From: Terribacillus aidingensis
GTDB taxonomy: Bacteria; Bacillota; Bacilli; Bacillales; Amphibacillaceae
Assembly (NCBI RefSeq): GCF_040703035.1
Contig: NZ_CP159996.1
Span: 2,576,001 to 2,640,000, forward strand
DNA: 64,000 bases
Direction of reading: 5' to 3'
Shown here: positions 1-9,128 of the stretch, in pieces
Layout: each line of letters begins with the position of its first letter
Numbering within the stretch: position 1 is the first letter of the stretch
Notes under the pieces: model-generated
The model's input: only the letters and a program-made list of their open reading frames with translations
What the model was told of the DNA's origin: nothing
The model's database searches: none
Translations under genes and position numbers: made by a program

Positions 1-708
1 GACCTCAATAATGTCATCCCATGCCTTGTCCAGCTGATGCATACAGAAAACATAGTCAACACTTTCAATTCCCAGCTTTTCGAGCTGCGGCTGGAATTGT
101 TCATGATGATTGATTACCCGTTCGGTTCCGTGCTGCTTCGCCCATGTAACTGACTCTTCCCGTGAGGCAGTTCCGACAACATTCAGCCCATACAATTTCG
201 CGAACTGAGATGCAATCGACCCAACACCACCGGCTGCATTGACCAGCAATATCGTCTTGCCTTTATTCGCTTCCTCATCCAGCGGGATATGCATCTTCTC
301 AAACATAGCTTCCCATGCAGTCAATGCCGTCAACGGCAATGCTGCAGCTTCTGCAAAACTGAGATTTGCCGGCTTTTTAGCGATAACCTTATGGTCGACA
401 AGCTGAAATTCACTATTGGATCCTTGACGCGCAACGGACCCTGCATAATAGACTTCGTCTCCCGGCTGGAATCCTTCTACATTCTCTCCGACTTCCTCGA
501 TGATTCCCGCTGCATCGAAGCCGAGAATGCGGAATGTACCATCATTCTCTTTCAGCTTGCGCTGTTTTGTATCCACTGGATTGACGCTGACAGCCTTCAC
601 TTGGACTAGTACATCCTCACCTGAGGCAGTTGGCTTATCCACCTGTTCTTCTATAAAACTGTCTGCCTGATCCACGGATTTGTTTTTGTATATTCCGATT
701 GCACGCAT
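1..708 (-). CDS. Zinc-binding alcohol dehydrogenase family protein (MDR), 3' end cut by window
   Basis: Partial gene of 236 codons running off the left edge. The start ATG at 708 follows a strong AGAGGAGGAG ribosome site. The protein begins MRAIGIYKNK and shows the medium-chain dehydrogenase/reductase layout: an N-terminal GroES-like fold containing VNPVDTKQR and GFDAAGIIEEVG, then a Rossmann nucleotide site AAGGVGS near residue 155. The catalytic zinc ligands of true alcohol dehydrogenases are not evident, so it is probably an NADPH-dependent quinone or enone reductase of the YogA type. Substrate cannot be told. It is the first gene after a terminator. Confidence 0.85.
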   Translation of the reverse strand, partial: MRAIGIYKNKSVDQADSFIEEQVDKPTASGEDVLVQVKAVSVNPVDTKQRKLKENDGTFRILGFDAAGIIEEVGENVEGFQPGDEVYYAGSVARQGSNSEFQLVDHKVIAKKPANLSFAEAAALPLTALTAWEAMFEKMHIPLDEEANKGKTILLVNAAGGVGSIASQFAKLYGLNVVGTASREESVTWAKQHGTERVINHHEQFQPQLEKLGIESVDYVFCMHQLDKAWDDIIEV

Positions 709-742
709 CTATTTCTCCTCCTCTATTTTTATCTGTTTATGT

Positions 743-769
743 AAAAGCCGTCGACTTAAGACGGCTTTA
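743..769 (-). terminator. Intrinsic terminator after the ThuA gene
   Basis: A 9-bp stem, AAAGCCGTC with GACGGCTTT, lies just past the stop codon at 773. On the minus strand it is followed by TTTT. Confidence 0.7.
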
Positions 770-772
770 TAC

Positions 773-1501
773 TCACTTCTTCGCTAGGCGCAGTATCGGC
801 TCCAAGGCTTCTGACTTTCCGTAGTGCGGGACAACAGCTGATGGTGCTGCTGCCCACTCGCAAGCATTTCGGATAACAGTCTGCACATTTTTATCATAGT
901 AAGTCGGGTACGTTTCATGACCGGGTCGGAAATAGAATATTTTCCCTTTTCCTCGATTGTACGTGCAGCCGCTGCGGAAAACTTCGCCGCCTTCGAACCA
1001 GCTGATGAACAGCGTATGGTCTGGTTCTGGTATATCGAAGTGCTCACCGTACATTTCTTCTTCCGGAAGCTCGAAATACTCACCAAGACCCCTCGTTATC
1101 GGATGACTCGGCTGAACCACCCAAATTCGTTCCTTCTCACCATCCTGTCTCCATTTCAGGTCACATGTTGTTCCCATCAGGTTACGGAATATTTTGGAGA
1201 AATGGCCGGAATGGAGGACAATCAGCCCCATGCCTGCCAGAACACGCTGCTTCACTCGCTCAATAGAATAGTCATTCACTTCATCATGCGCCTTATGTGC
1301 CCACCAGATCAGGACATCCGTTTGGTCCAGCGTCTCTTGGTCCAATCCTTGCTCCGTATCATCAAGTGTCCTTGTCTGTACAGCAAATCCGGCGTCCTCC
1401 AGGAATTCGGCAATTGCTCCATGAATGCCTCGGGGATAGATGCTTCTCACCTGGTCGTTTTCCTTCTCATGACGGTATTCGTTCCAAATGGTAACGCGCA
1501 T
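773..1501 (-). CDS. ThuA domain-containing protein
   Basis: 242 residues starting [12 protein letters not shown], with ATG preceded by AAGGAG. The whole length matches the ThuA family (class I glutamine-amidotransferase-like fold): a [14 protein letters not shown] segment near residue 60, [11 protein letters not shown] near 93 and [13 protein letters not shown] near 190. The family was named from trehalose utilisation in rhizobia. In Bacillaceae its members are usually annotated as trehalose utilisation proteins without biochemical proof. The gene stands alone between a terminator and the chromate transporter pair, and no trehalose genes are nearby, so the physiological role is open. Confidence 0.88.
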   Translation of the reverse strand: MRVTIWNEYRHEKENDQVRSIYPRGIHGAIAEFLEDAGFAVQTRTLDDTEQGLDQETLDQTDVLIWWAHKAHDEVNDYSIERVKQRVLAGMGLIVLHSGHFSKIFRNLMGTTCDLKWRQDGEKERIWVVQPSHPITRGLGEYFELPEEEMYGEHFDIPEPDHTLFISWFEGGEVFRSGCTYNRGKGKIFYFRPGHETYPTYYDKNVQTVIRNACEWAAAPSAVVPHYGKSEALEPILRLAKK

Positions 1502-1631
1502 AAGATGCTCCTTCTTCCTTTTTTTATCCTATTCCCCATGTTAAGTAGCTACCCGGTTCCCTACTAGATTATGCAGTGAATTTTATTTTACTAATTACAT
1601 TAGCCCTTTTCCTTTCATCTCCTGCCCAGAG

Positions 1632-1662
1632 AAAAAGATCCTGCAAAAAATCTGCAGGATCT
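1632..1662 (-). terminator. Intrinsic terminator after the chromate transporter pair
   Basis: A 10-bp stem, AGATCCTGCA with TGCAGGATCT, overlaps the stop codon at 1662. On the minus strand it is followed by a U-run (AAAAA on the plus strand at 1632-1636). Confidence 0.85.
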
Positions 1663-2192
1663 CATCCAAGAAGTACAGCACCATAGAACAGAGCACCAAG
1701 GATAACAAAGGCAGGGTGCACCTTCCATCTCTCCATAAGCAGATAGCTTAGTACAACCAAGATAATCGTATGTATCCAGCCTGCACTTTCATAGGATGTA
1801 TGGAAAAAACTGATTGCCATCCCAGCCAGAAGCACAGCGATTGTCGGTCGAATATAAGCAGTCATTCTCTTCACACGAGGCGAATCCTTAAACTTCGCTA
1901 AAATACTTAACAATCCAATCATTAAAATAAGGGAAGGTGCTACTGTAGCGAACAAACCAATTGCCGCTCCAAGCACACCGGCTTGCTGAAAACCGATCAC
2001 ACCTGCCAGTTTCGTGGCAATCGGACCGGGAAGTGCGTTGGCCAGTGCCAGCATCTGGCTGTAATCAGCTGTTGTCATCCAGCCATATCTATCCACCACT
2101 TCATTTTCAATGAGCGGAATGGTAGCTGGACCGCCGCCATATCCGACGATTCCAGGAATGAAGAAGGCAAGGAATATTTGCCAATAAATCAT
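1662..2192 (-). CDS. Chromate transporter, short-chain CHR subunit 2
   Basis: 176 residues, beginning MIYWQIFLAFFIPG. It contains the CHR signature GYGGGPATIPLIE near residue 17 and the NALPGPIATKLAG motif near 52, then several membrane segments. Half-size CHR proteins occur as adjacent pairs that together form one chromate/sulfate-type antiporter. This copy overlaps the upstream half by 4 bp (ATGA), which suggests translational coupling. B. subtilis has the same pair as ywrA/ywrB. The actual anion is not determinable from sequence. Confidence 0.92.
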   Translation of the reverse strand: MIYWQIFLAFFIPGIVGYGGGPATIPLIENEVVDRYGWMTTADYSQMLALANALPGPIATKLAGVIGFQQAGVLGAAIGLFATVAPSLILMIGLLSILAKFKDSPRVKRMTAYIRPTIAVLLAGMAISFFHTSYESAGWIHTIILVVLSYLLMERWKVHPAFVILGALFYGAVLLG

Positions 2193-2743
2193 GCTTTATC
2201 CTCCTCCTTCCTTTTCTCCGGTATGACAAGTGCAAACAGGAGAAGCGCCAGGATAAGGAATGCTGGATGGATATGAAGCAGTTCAATCAGCACGACAGAT
2301 GCAGCTAACAAAGCAACGATCTGCCAGCTCTTCAACCCATTACGGGATTTTTTCAGAAAATCCAATGTCATCACTGCCAGCATGACCCCAACTACAGGGA
2401 TAACGGCTGTTGTCATTCCGCTGAGCCAAGGCTGGTCGCTCAATGCATCGACAAAATAAAATAAAGCGATGAGCAGCACGACTGTCGGAATGACGGTAGC
2501 GATTAATGCGCTGATCATACCAATCCAGCCGCCGACTCGATAGCCGATGTAGCCTGCCAGCTTCGTTGCTATCGGACCAGGCAAACTGTTGCCAAGTGCC
2601 AGAGTGTTATCGAATTCCTCATCGTCCATCCACTTATACTGTTTGACGACTTCCTTTTCCACAAGCGGGATCGATGCAGGTCCCCCACCGTAACCGAGGA
2701 TGCCGACACGGAAAAATGCCATAAATAATTGCCAGTAAATCAT
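2189..2743 (-). CDS. Chromate transporter, short-chain CHR subunit 1
   Basis: 184 residues from ATG 2743. A TTG nine bases upstream is in frame, but the AGAGAGG site and the partner's identical MIYWQ start favour the ATG. It carries GYGGGPASIPLVEKE near residue 18 and NSLPGPIATKLAGYIG near 53, the same signatures as the next gene, so the two halves arose by duplication. It sits 15 bp after the gamma-glutamyltransferase-like gene and is likely in one transcript with it. This arrangement is shared with B. subtilis ywrD/ywrB/ywrA. Confidence 0.9.
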   Translation of the reverse strand: MIYWQLFMAFFRVGILGYGGGPASIPLVEKEVVKQYKWMDDEEFDNTLALGNSLPGPIATKLAGYIGYRVGGWIGMISALIATVIPTVVLLIALFYFVDALSDQPWLSGMTTAVIPVVGVMLAVMTLDFLKKSRNGLKSWQIVALLAASVVLIELLHIHPAFLILALLLFALVIPEKRKEEDKA

Positions 2744-2757
2744 GTTGTTCAACCTCT

Positions 2758-4368
2758 CTAATACGAAGCGATACTGCCATCAGCTCTCGCTTCTGTTCCT
2801 CCATATAATGTTCCGTTCTCCGGGTCGCGCCAGATGACTTGTCCGCGTCCGAATGTGGATCTATCCGCTTTGACCTCGATATCATGCCCTTTTCGTATCA
2901 GTGCCTCTGCAATATGCTTCGGGAAATCGGCTTCCACGTGGAATGTTCTGCCTTTGATCCACTGCCAGCGTGGGGCATCCAGAGCTGTTTGTGGGTTGAG
3001 CCCGAAATCAAGCATATTCATGACAACCTGGGCATGCCCCTGCGGCTGCATGAATCCACCCATTACGCCAAAAGGACCGATCGCTTGATCGTCTTTTGTC
3101 AAAAAGCCTGGGATGATTGTGTGGAAAGTCTTTTTCCCGCCTTGCAAACTATTGGCGTGCTCAGGATCGAGACTGAAATTATGTCCGCGGTTTTGCAGCG
3201 CTATACCTGTACCTGGTACAACAAGTCCGGAACCGAAGCCATGGTAGTTGCTTTGAATGAAGGAAACCATATTTCCATCGCTGTCTGCCGTTGCCAAATA
3301 CACTGTTCCGCCTGCTTTCGGTTCGCCCGCCTCTGGTTCTTGTGCTGTCTCTCCGATTTCGGCCCGTCTTTTGGCCGCATAAGCATCTGACAGCAATTCC
3401 TCCACAGTGACAGGCATATGCTGCTCTTCCGTTATGTATGCATGACCATCAGCGAATGCAAGCTTCATCGCTTCCATTTGCTTATGATACGTATCAATCG
3501 ATTCTTTTTCCTGGAAAGAGAAGCCTTTCAAAATATTCAAAGCAGAAAGAGCAACCAACCCTTGGCCGTTCGGTGGAATTTCCCACACATCGTAACCGCG
3601 GTAATTCACCGAAATTGGTTCAACCCATTCCGGCTCGTAAGCTGCCAAATCCTCTTTCGTCAGGAAGCCGCCATTATCAGCAGAAAATTCCGTCATTTTA
3701 GCAGCTAGCTCTCCTTCATAAAAAGCAGCAGCGTCTGTACGTGCTATTTGGCGCAGTGTTTCAGCATGATCAGGAGATCTCCATATGTCACCTATTTTCG
3801 GATACTCTCCATTTGGAGCGAATGTATCAAACCAGCCAGTGTACATAGTATCTGTACATGATGTGCTGAACTTTTGGTATGCGCGTTCCCATAGCTTTGC
3901 AACTGTCGGCGTTACCGCAAATCCGTTTTCAGCATAGTAGATTGCTGGCTGCAGCACTTCGATTAAAGGGAGCTTCCCGAAGCGCTTGCTGAGGGCAGCC
4001 CAACCGCGTGGTGCGCCTGGTACAGTTACCGGGAGGAAGCCATGCAATGGCATTTCTTCGTGTCCAAGTTCTCTCACTTTATCGATACTAATGGATTGGG
4101 GTGCTGGACCGCTGGCATTAAGACCATACAGCTTGTCCTTGATCCAAACGAGTGCAAAAGCATCACCGCCTATTCCATTCGAAGTCGGCTCCACAACTGT
4201 CAGCATGGCTGCAGTTGCAATCGCGGCATCGACTGCATTGCCGCCCTTTTTCAGCATATCCAGTCCTGCTTGTGCAGCAAGCGGCTGCGATGTGGCTACC
4301 ATTCCCTGCCTTGCAATAGTCGTCATTCGCTGAGAATGATATGGGTAATACAAATGATCTGTCTTCAT
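2758..4368 (-). CDS. ywrD: Gamma-glutamyltransferase family protein (YwrD-like)
   Basis: 536 residues, ATG preceded by AAGGGGG. It is an Ntn-hydrolase of the GGT family: the large-subunit motif GGNAVDAAIATAAML lies near residue 40 and NGIGGDAF near 64. The GGTVYLATADSDGN segment near residue 354 places the self-cleaving nucleophile threonine at the expected start of the small subunit. There is no signal peptide, so unlike secreted Ggt enzymes it should be cytoplasmic. YwrD-type proteins are often annotated as glutathione hydrolase proenzymes, but activity differs among members. It precedes the chromate transporter pair. Confidence 0.9.
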   Translation of the reverse strand: MKTDHLYYPYHSQRMTTIARQGMVATSQPLAAQAGLDMLKKGGNAVDAAIATAAMLTVVEPTSNGIGGDAFALVWIKDKLYGLNASGPAPQSISIDKVRELGHEEMPLHGFLPVTVPGAPRGWAALSKRFGKLPLIEVLQPAIYYAENGFAVTPTVAKLWERAYQKFSTSCTDTMYTGWFDTFAPNGEYPKIGDIWRSPDHAETLRQIARTDAAAFYEGELAAKMTEFSADNGGFLTKEDLAAYEPEWVEPISVNYRGYDVWEIPPNGQGLVALSALNILKGFSFQEKESIDTYHKQMEAMKLAFADGHAYITEEQHMPVTVEELLSDAYAAKRRAEIGETAQEPEAGEPKAGGTVYLATADSDGNMVSFIQSNYHGFGSGLVVPGTGIALQNRGHNFSLDPEHANSLQGGKKTFHTIIPGFLTKDDQAIGPFGVMGGFMQPQGHAQVVMNMLDFGLNPQTALDAPRWQWIKGRTFHVEADFPKHIAEALIRKGHDIEVKADRSTFGRGQVIWRDPENGTLYGGTEARADGSIASY

Positions 4369-4389
4369 TCAGAATCCCCCTTATGTAAG

Positions 4390-4409
4390 AAGCCCGGAAT
4401 ACCGGGCTT
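4390..4409 (-). terminator. Hairpin at the end of the Cof-type HAD gene
   Basis: An 8-bp stem, AAGCCCGG with CCGGGCTT and a 4-base loop, overlaps the TAA stop. The U-run is weak, so termination efficiency is uncertain. Confidence 0.55.
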
Positions 4410-5163
4410 ATGACCATCCTAGCAGATGATGGATTGCTTTTGCTACCCCATCAGCTTCATTTGTATCAGTCTGATAGTTTGCGACTTCCTTGACTGCATC
4501 CTGGGCATTGCCCATCGCCACGCCGCAACCAACAGCTTCGATCATCTTAATGTCATTGAGGCTGTCGCCCATGGCAATTACCTGCTCCATTTTGATACCA
4601 AGCCTGTCGCATACCTTTTGCACTGCTTCTGCTTTATTGATACCTACCGCGTTGACCTCGATGTTTGTCGGACTTGAATTGGATAGCTCCAGTTCATTCT
4701 TATCGGATAGTGCTTTGACGATCGCTTCCCGCTTTGCATCATCGAATGTATCAAAGCCGAATTTAAGCCAATCGTATTCCTCCATATTCGCAGGGAAATT
4801 ACCGCGGAACACATGCTCTGTGCTGACTGCCCAATAATGCGTATCATACTCATCTGCAAGACGTTTCATTTTTTTGATCAAATCATCTTCGATCAATACA
4901 CGCTCGAGCAGCTCGCCCTCAGCAGTCCATATTTCACTGCCATTTACTGTGACCAGAAAAGATTTCAGTCCAAGATCATCAGCATAAGGTTTACATGTCC
5001 GGATACCTCGGCCTGTGCTCAGGATGACATGGACACCTTCTTCCTGCGCGCGTTGTATCGCCTGCCTATTCGCATCCGATACCTCTTCGCGCGGATTGAG
5101 CATTGTTCCATCCATATCAAGTGCGATCAGTTTGTATTCCTTCTGTATTACGTTCTCAGCCAT
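4408..5163 (-). CDS. Cof-type HAD-IIB family hydrolase
   Basis: 251 residues, ATG after AAGGGGAG. The haloacid dehalogenase motifs are all present: DMDGT with nucleophile Asp16, ILSTGRG near residue 50, a conserved Lys near 175-195 and GDSLNDIKMIEAVG near 200. The large type-IIB cap between motifs II and III is typical of Cof/YidA sugar-phosphate or flavin phosphatases. It lies 25 bp after another HAD gene (5188-5880) in the same direction, suggesting a two-gene transcript of phosphatases. The substrate is unknown. Confidence 0.9.
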   Translation of the reverse strand: MAENVIQKEYKLIALDMDGTMLNPREEVSDANRQAIQRAQEEGVHVILSTGRGIRTCKPYADDLGLKSFLVTVNGSEIWTAEGELLERVLIEDDLIKKMKRLADEYDTHYWAVSTEHVFRGNFPANMEEYDWLKFGFDTFDDAKREAIVKALSDKNELELSNSSPTNIEVNAVGINKAEAVQKVCDRLGIKMEQVIAMGDSLNDIKMIEAVGCGVAMGNAQDAVKEVANYQTDTNEADGVAKAIHHLLGWS

Positions 5164-5187
5164 CCAATCTCCCCTTTATGTAAATGC

Positions 5188-5880
5188 TTAGTCCATGTCC
5201 ATTATAGTATAGTCGTCTTTATTTTTCCTTTCAGACCGATTCCAGTTGGCCAGTAAAGCTGGCAGTACTCGCCAGTCAGAGAAACTCGGTACCCCTTCGA
5301 GCTTCCCGCCGAAGTAGACAGGCTGCAGTCCTGCATTTCTGCTCCCAGCTACGTCAACCTCGATATGATCTCCAACGAAAACGGCTTCTGATGCTGCTGC
5401 CTCTACTTCTAAGAGTGCCATCTCAAAGATTGCCGGATCCGGCTTTCGCAAGCCGACAGCTTCGGAAATAATCAAGCTTTGGCAATGCCAGTACAAGCCA
5501 AGCTGTTCGATCACCTGCTGCTGAAGCAAGGCAGGACCATTCGTGACCAGACCCAATGTATAGGACATACTGAGTTCCTGCAAAGTCTCAAGCGCCTCCG
5601 GAAACGCCACCGCGAACTGTGATACCCTTTCAAAATAATCTGCAGTCAATATAGACTCCATGCTTGCATCCAAGGAAAATCGGGTTAATAGCTCCTTATA
5701 GACAATCGGCTTCTCCACATAACCGTTTTGATCCAATTCCAGAAATGTTTCTGTAAAATCCGATTCACTGACTCCCGGAAGCTCAGATTGAAATCGCTGA
5801 AATTGATCAGCCAAGAACCGCTGTAATGTAGTATGCCTGTCGTGGATTGTTCCATCCAAATCGAAAAGAATTGCTTTCAT
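5188..5880 (-). CDS. HAD family hydrolase (subfamily IA)
   Basis: 230 residues with ATG after GGAGAG. Motif I is ILFDLDGT with Asp7 and Asp9, motif II is LVTNGPALLQ near residue 114, and motif IV is VFVGDHIEVDVAGSRNAG near 168. The four-helix C1 cap (residues 20-85) is of the phosphoglycolate phosphatase/YjjG type. A nucleotide or sugar phosphatase is the likely activity. It precedes the Cof-type HAD gene and is divergent from the hydrolase at 5971. Confidence 0.88.
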   Translation of the reverse strand: MKAILFDLDGTIHDRHTTLQRFLADQFQRFQSELPGVSESDFTETFLELDQNGYVEKPIVYKELLTRFSLDASMESILTADYFERVSQFAVAFPEALETLQELSMSYTLGLVTNGPALLQQQVIEQLGLYWHCQSLIISEAVGLRKPDPAIFEMALLEVEAAASEAVFVGDHIEVDVAGSRNAGLQPVYFGGKLEGVPSFSDWRVLPALLANWNRSERKNKDDYTIMDMD

Positions 5881-5970
5881 TCTGTCTCTCCGTTTCTCTT
5901 TTTCTCCATCATACGCCTTTTGAGAAAGATTGTCAGTACTCCGCTATACTTACATTAGGAGGTGAGAAAA

Positions 5971-6705
5971 ATGAAAATAACTATCTATCATGAACATCAG
6001 GAGCAGACACTGTTATTCCTACATGGAGGCGGTGTTGGTGGCTGGATGTGGAAAAAGCAAATAATGCATTTTAAAGACTACAGATGCGCCGTGGCGGAGT
6101 TGGACTTTGAGGCAGCCAACGTCACAATAGAACATCTAGCGAATCAGCTGTTGAAGTGGACAGAAAACAATAAGCGTAACGGTAAGCTAGCTTTAATCGG
6201 GTTTTCCATTGGCGCACAGATTGCCTTGCAGATGGTAAGCAAGCGCCCAGATTTGTTCTGTTTTACAATGCTTAACAGCCCGCTTACAATTCCAGTCAAT
6301 CTACCAAGAAACATTATTCGAGTCGCTGTCAGCTTAACCCATCCATTGATCAAAAATAAAAGTTTTGCAGCTTTGCAGGCGCGCGCCCTCTCTATTTCTG
6401 CCGAAGACTTTGATACGTATTACCAGCATAGTTTACAAATATCCTCTATGGCACTCACTAAAATGCTTAAAGAAAATATGCAGTTTGCTATTCCCAAAAA
6501 TTTCTCTAACATCGAAACCGATATTCTTGTAACGGTAGGTGCAAAGGAAAAGCAAATTATGAAACGATCCGCATCTGAAATAACATACCGTAATTCCTAT
6601 TGCAGTAGCCTCTTAATTGCTGATATAGGACATGGTTTTCCTGTCGAACAGCCTCTGTTGTTCAACCATCTGCTGCGTCAAAAAATGACCGCCTGTCAAT
6701 CCTGA
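5971..6705 (+). CDS. Alpha/beta fold hydrolase
   Basis: 244 residues. The ATG at 5971 is chosen because AGGAGG at 5957-5962 sits eight bases before it; an in-frame GTG at 5962 overlaps that site and cannot be the start. The oxyanion motif LLFLHGGG is near residue 16, the nucleophile elbow GFSIGAQ gives Ser79, and DIGHGFP supplies the His near 222. At the usual acid position GAKEKQ appears instead of the common G-x-x-D, so the acid residue is unclear. Its 3' end overlaps the convergent neighbour by 10 bp. Substrate unknown. Confidence 0.82.
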   Translation: MKITIYHEHQEQTLLFLHGGGVGGWMWKKQIMHFKDYRCAVAELDFEAANVTIEHLANQLLKWTENNKRNGKLALIGFSIGAQIALQMVSKRPDLFCFTMLNSPLTIPVNLPRNIIRVAVSLTHPLIKNKSFAALQARALSISAEDFDTYYQHSLQISSMALTKMLKENMQFAIPKNFSNIETDILVTVGAKEKQIMKRSASEITYRNSYCSSLLIADIGHGFPVEQPLLFNHLLRQKMTACQS

Positions 6706-7169
6706 TTCCGATAATCCCATAAAATACGCCATTCTCCCTTATCCTTTGTTACATAGACATACTGGACAAAGGAAAAGCGCCCGTACTTTCCTTGATAGTT
6801 TTGTTGGACTGTATACGAATAGACGTCTCTATAAGTCTTTCCATTTGGTTCTGCCCGCCATTTTTTCTGCTTGTCTCCCTTTTCTATTTCAAATGAAAAA
6901 GTGTCTGCACCAAAATGACTCATAAATACATGCGAACGGTCTGACACATAATCCTTAAGCGGAAATCGAGTCTGCAGATCCTTATGCAGCAAGCCCCAGG
7001 ATGAAGAAAATTCACCCTTCTGTTCTAACGTATAAAAATCTTCCACAGCCTTTTTAGCTTGATTGGGAGAAGTGTTTTTCAGAAAGAGGGCAAACAGACA
7101 AAGCAGCAGCATACTTAACAAGCATATAGCCATCAGTTGCTTACGTTTGATTCTCCGGTAATGACGCAT
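6696..7169 (-). CDS. Hypothetical membrane-anchored protein
   Basis: 157 residues from ATG 7169, eight bases after an AAAGGGGG site; the longer frame to 7202 lacks a site. A basic N-terminus (MRHYRRIKRK) and one hydrophobic helix at about residues 13-31 predict a signal anchor with the rest outside the membrane. The exported part has KAVEDFYTLEQKGEFSSSW followed by beta-rich segments ending GEWRILWDYR. This pattern is reminiscent of NTF2-like or DUF4878-type lipoprotein domains but is not firm. No cysteine lipobox is present. Function unknown. Confidence 0.7.
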   Translation of the reverse strand: MRHYRRIKRKQLMAICLLSMLLLCLFALFLKNTSPNQAKKAVEDFYTLEQKGEFSSSWGLLHKDLQTRFPLKDYVSDRSHVFMSHFGADTFSFEIEKGDKQKKWRAEPNGKTYRDVYSYTVQQNYQGKYGRFSFVQYVYVTKDKGEWRILWDYRNQD

Positions 7170-7258
7170 AAACCAAGCCCCCTTTAGGACTAGCTTATTC
7201 ACTACCCGCAGGAGGTAGTATGAAAAAATGAATGCGACAGAAGTCTTCGGTCAGTGAA

Positions 7259-7310
7259 AAATCCAAACTCAGATAAATCCTCAATTAAGAATTTATCTGA
7301 GTTTGGATTT
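7259..7310 (-). terminator. Strong 20-bp hairpin terminator
   Basis: A perfect 20-bp stem (7259-7278 with 7291-7310) has a 12-base loop and T-runs on both sides. It lies downstream of the gene at 7349-8257. Confidence 0.85.
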
Positions 7311-7348
7311 ATTATTTTCAAAAAAGTATGGATGGTCTTCCCTTAAAC

Positions 7349-8257
7349 TTATTGCTTCTGCATTTTACCGAAGGATTCATTGGTTGCATAAAACCCGCTG
7401 CCTTTACCGGTATACCGTGACAGCTCCTCTTCTTCCTCCTCCGTTGCTTCCCCTCTGATGCTAAGGAAGTAGAGAAAACTCACATCCATCTCTTTATCCT
7501 CTGCACTGCCTTCTGGGCCGGGGTGAAGGTCACGGAGTTCATCAGCATCAGCCTCCATACCCCATTTTATATGGTTGTATAGGTTCTCGAATGTCCTTTC
7601 TGCATCTGGAGTAATATTCTCCGCCATAAACTCCTGTTTCACTTGTTCCAGATTATGCGTTCGAATATATTCGATAAACTCTTTTCCATCACCATACTGA
7701 AAGAACTCTCCCCAAATAGTTGGTGTCTGCTCTCCTAATTGGAACAGCATCAAATACTTGATTTCGAAACGCTCTCTTTCCTCCGCATGGCGCTCCCCGC
7801 GCTCAGAAGCATCTTCGGTAATTTCTCCTTCAAAGAAATCCATACAAAACTTCTTGTATTCGCCTTCAAATTGACGCATCACTTCCCATAGACGATGGAT
7901 TTCCTTATCAAATAATTCCTTGCTGCGAAAAATGGACGCCAGCATGAAGAAGCGGAATAAACCCCGGAAATGCGTATTGATCTTTTTCTGACTCCAATCA
8001 TAATGCTCCTTACGAAAGGCATCATTGATCTTATCCAAATAGTCGAAATCCAATGCTTGTCTCAGCCTGTCAAAATGTTCTTCATCTACCAATTCTGTCG
8101 GGCGCACCTTTAAGGTATCGTACTGCAGCTTCAGCTGTTCCCGGTGCCGTTTGGAATTCTGCATAGGGCGTTTACGCGCTCCCGTATTGTAAAATACAGC
8201 TATCCCTACAAGTATGAGGACAACTGCTATCCCTATAATCGTAACAATTCCATCCAT
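7349..8257 (-). CDS. Hypothetical membrane-anchored protein
   Basis: 302 residues from ATG 8257, which follows CAGGAGGAGAAGAG; the upstream frame lacks a ribosome site. An N-terminal helix (residues 3-20, IVTIIGIAVVLILVGIAVF) anchors the protein. The rest is a charged, mostly helical cytoplasmic domain rich in Glu, Arg and aromatic residues. A glutamate run EEEEEEL near residue 280 is notable. I do not recognise a family. It stands alone between two terminators. Confidence 0.72.
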   Translation of the reverse strand: MDGIVTIIGIAVVLILVGIAVFYNTGARKRPMQNSKRHREQLKLQYDTLKVRPTELVDEEHFDRLRQALDFDYLDKINDAFRKEHYDWSQKKINTHFRGLFRFFMLASIFRSKELFDKEIHRLWEVMRQFEGEYKKFCMDFFEGEITEDASERGERHAEERERFEIKYLMLFQLGEQTPTIWGEFFQYGDGKEFIEYIRTHNLEQVKQEFMAENITPDAERTFENLYNHIKWGMEADADELRDLHPGPEGSAEDKEMDVSFLYFLSIRGEATEEEEEELSRYTGKGSGFYATNESFGKMQKQ

Positions 8258-8280
8258 CTCTTCTCCTCCTGCCCATGACA

Positions 8281-8310
8281 AATAGAGCTGACTCACTCGT
8301 CAGCTCTATT
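8281..8310 (-). terminator. Intrinsic terminator after the second hydrolase
   Basis: A perfect 12-bp stem, AATAGAGCTGAC with GTCAGCTCTATT, lies between the stop at 8320 and the next gene start at 8257. Confidence 0.75.
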
Positions 8311-8319
8311 ATGATTCCT

Positions 8320-9126
8320 TTAGCTTTGCAATACACGCAGCAGCTCTTGATTGAATTTTTCTTTCTCATCGAACATCAGTCCATGGCCGCTATTTTCAAA
8401 AGGTATAATTGTTGAATTAACAATTCCGCCTATTGTTTCATTAGCAAAATCGAATGGACAGATTTCGTCCCTCTGGCCATGGAAGATATATGTCGGAGTA
8501 CTGATATGAACAAGCTCATCGCGCAAATCTTCATCACGAAGCGCCTCCATTGCTTGAATCGTACCATGACTGCTAGCTTCCAGACCAAGGTGGAAGAACC
8601 ATTCCAGGAATGGATCAGAATGTTCCTGTGCGAAGAACATATCACTGAAGTCCTCCAGCGTTTTCGGGCGATCTGCTTGCAGCTGCGCAATCATGTCATC
8701 CGCTTCTTCTTTCTTCATGCCAAACGGATAAGCATCGCGCTGTGTGAACACTGGTAATGCAGCCGACAATAGCAGCAATTTGTCCACTTTGGCAAGACCG
8801 TATTTATTCATATAACGGACAGCAATCGGACCTCCCATCGAAAAGCCGGCCAAAACAAAGCGGTCCAGTCCAAGATGCTCAATTACTGCGTGCACCGCTT
8901 CAGCTTGTGCATCATACGTATAGGTGTTCCATGGTTTGTCTGATTTGCCGAATCCAAGCAAATCAATACCAATAAACCGATAGCCGTGCTTCGGCAGCTC
9001 ATTCATTTGATACTCGAACATCTTGTGATTTACCGGCCAGCCATGAAGAAAGACAACTGGGATGCCTGCGCCAATATCTTCTGCGAAAATGTTATATCCT
9101 GATTCTGTTTTGATGATATGTCCCAT
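8320..9126 (-). CDS. Alpha/beta hydrolase (haloperoxidase-like)
   Basis: 268 residues. The full catalytic set is visible: FLHGWPVNH near residue 27, nucleophile elbow AGFSMGGP (Ser96), HGQRDEICP (Asp220) and NSGHGLMFD (His248). The sequence around the nucleophile and the IDLLGFGKSDKP segment near 54 resemble the cofactor-free haloperoxidase/esterase branch. It is cytoplasmic, with no signal peptide. It is preceded by 2 bp spacing to a small membrane protein gene that starts at 9326, so the pair is probably co-transcribed. Natural substrate unknown. Confidence 0.88.
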   Translation of the reverse strand: MGHIIKTESGYNIFAEDIGAGIPVVFLHGWPVNHKMFEYQMNELPKHGYRFIGIDLLGFGKSDKPWNTYTYDAQAEAVHAVIEHLGLDRFVLAGFSMGGPIAVRYMNKYGLAKVDKLLLLSAALPVFTQRDAYPFGMKKEEADDMIAQLQADRPKTLEDFSDMFFAQEHSDPFLEWFFHLGLEASSHGTIQAMEALRDEDLRDELVHISTPTYIFHGQRDEICPFDFANETIGGIVNSTIIPFENSGHGLMFDEKEKFNQELLRVLQS

Positions 9127-9128
9127 TG

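Noticed and set aside
5962..5970. GTG 5962 as start of the first alpha/beta hydrolase.
   Set aside because: The GTG lies inside the AGGAGGTG ribosome site itself; ATG 5971 has correct spacing.
8281..8310. Palindrome as an operator for the gene at 7349-8257.
   Set aside because: The position immediately after a stop codon and the 12-bp stem fit a terminator better.
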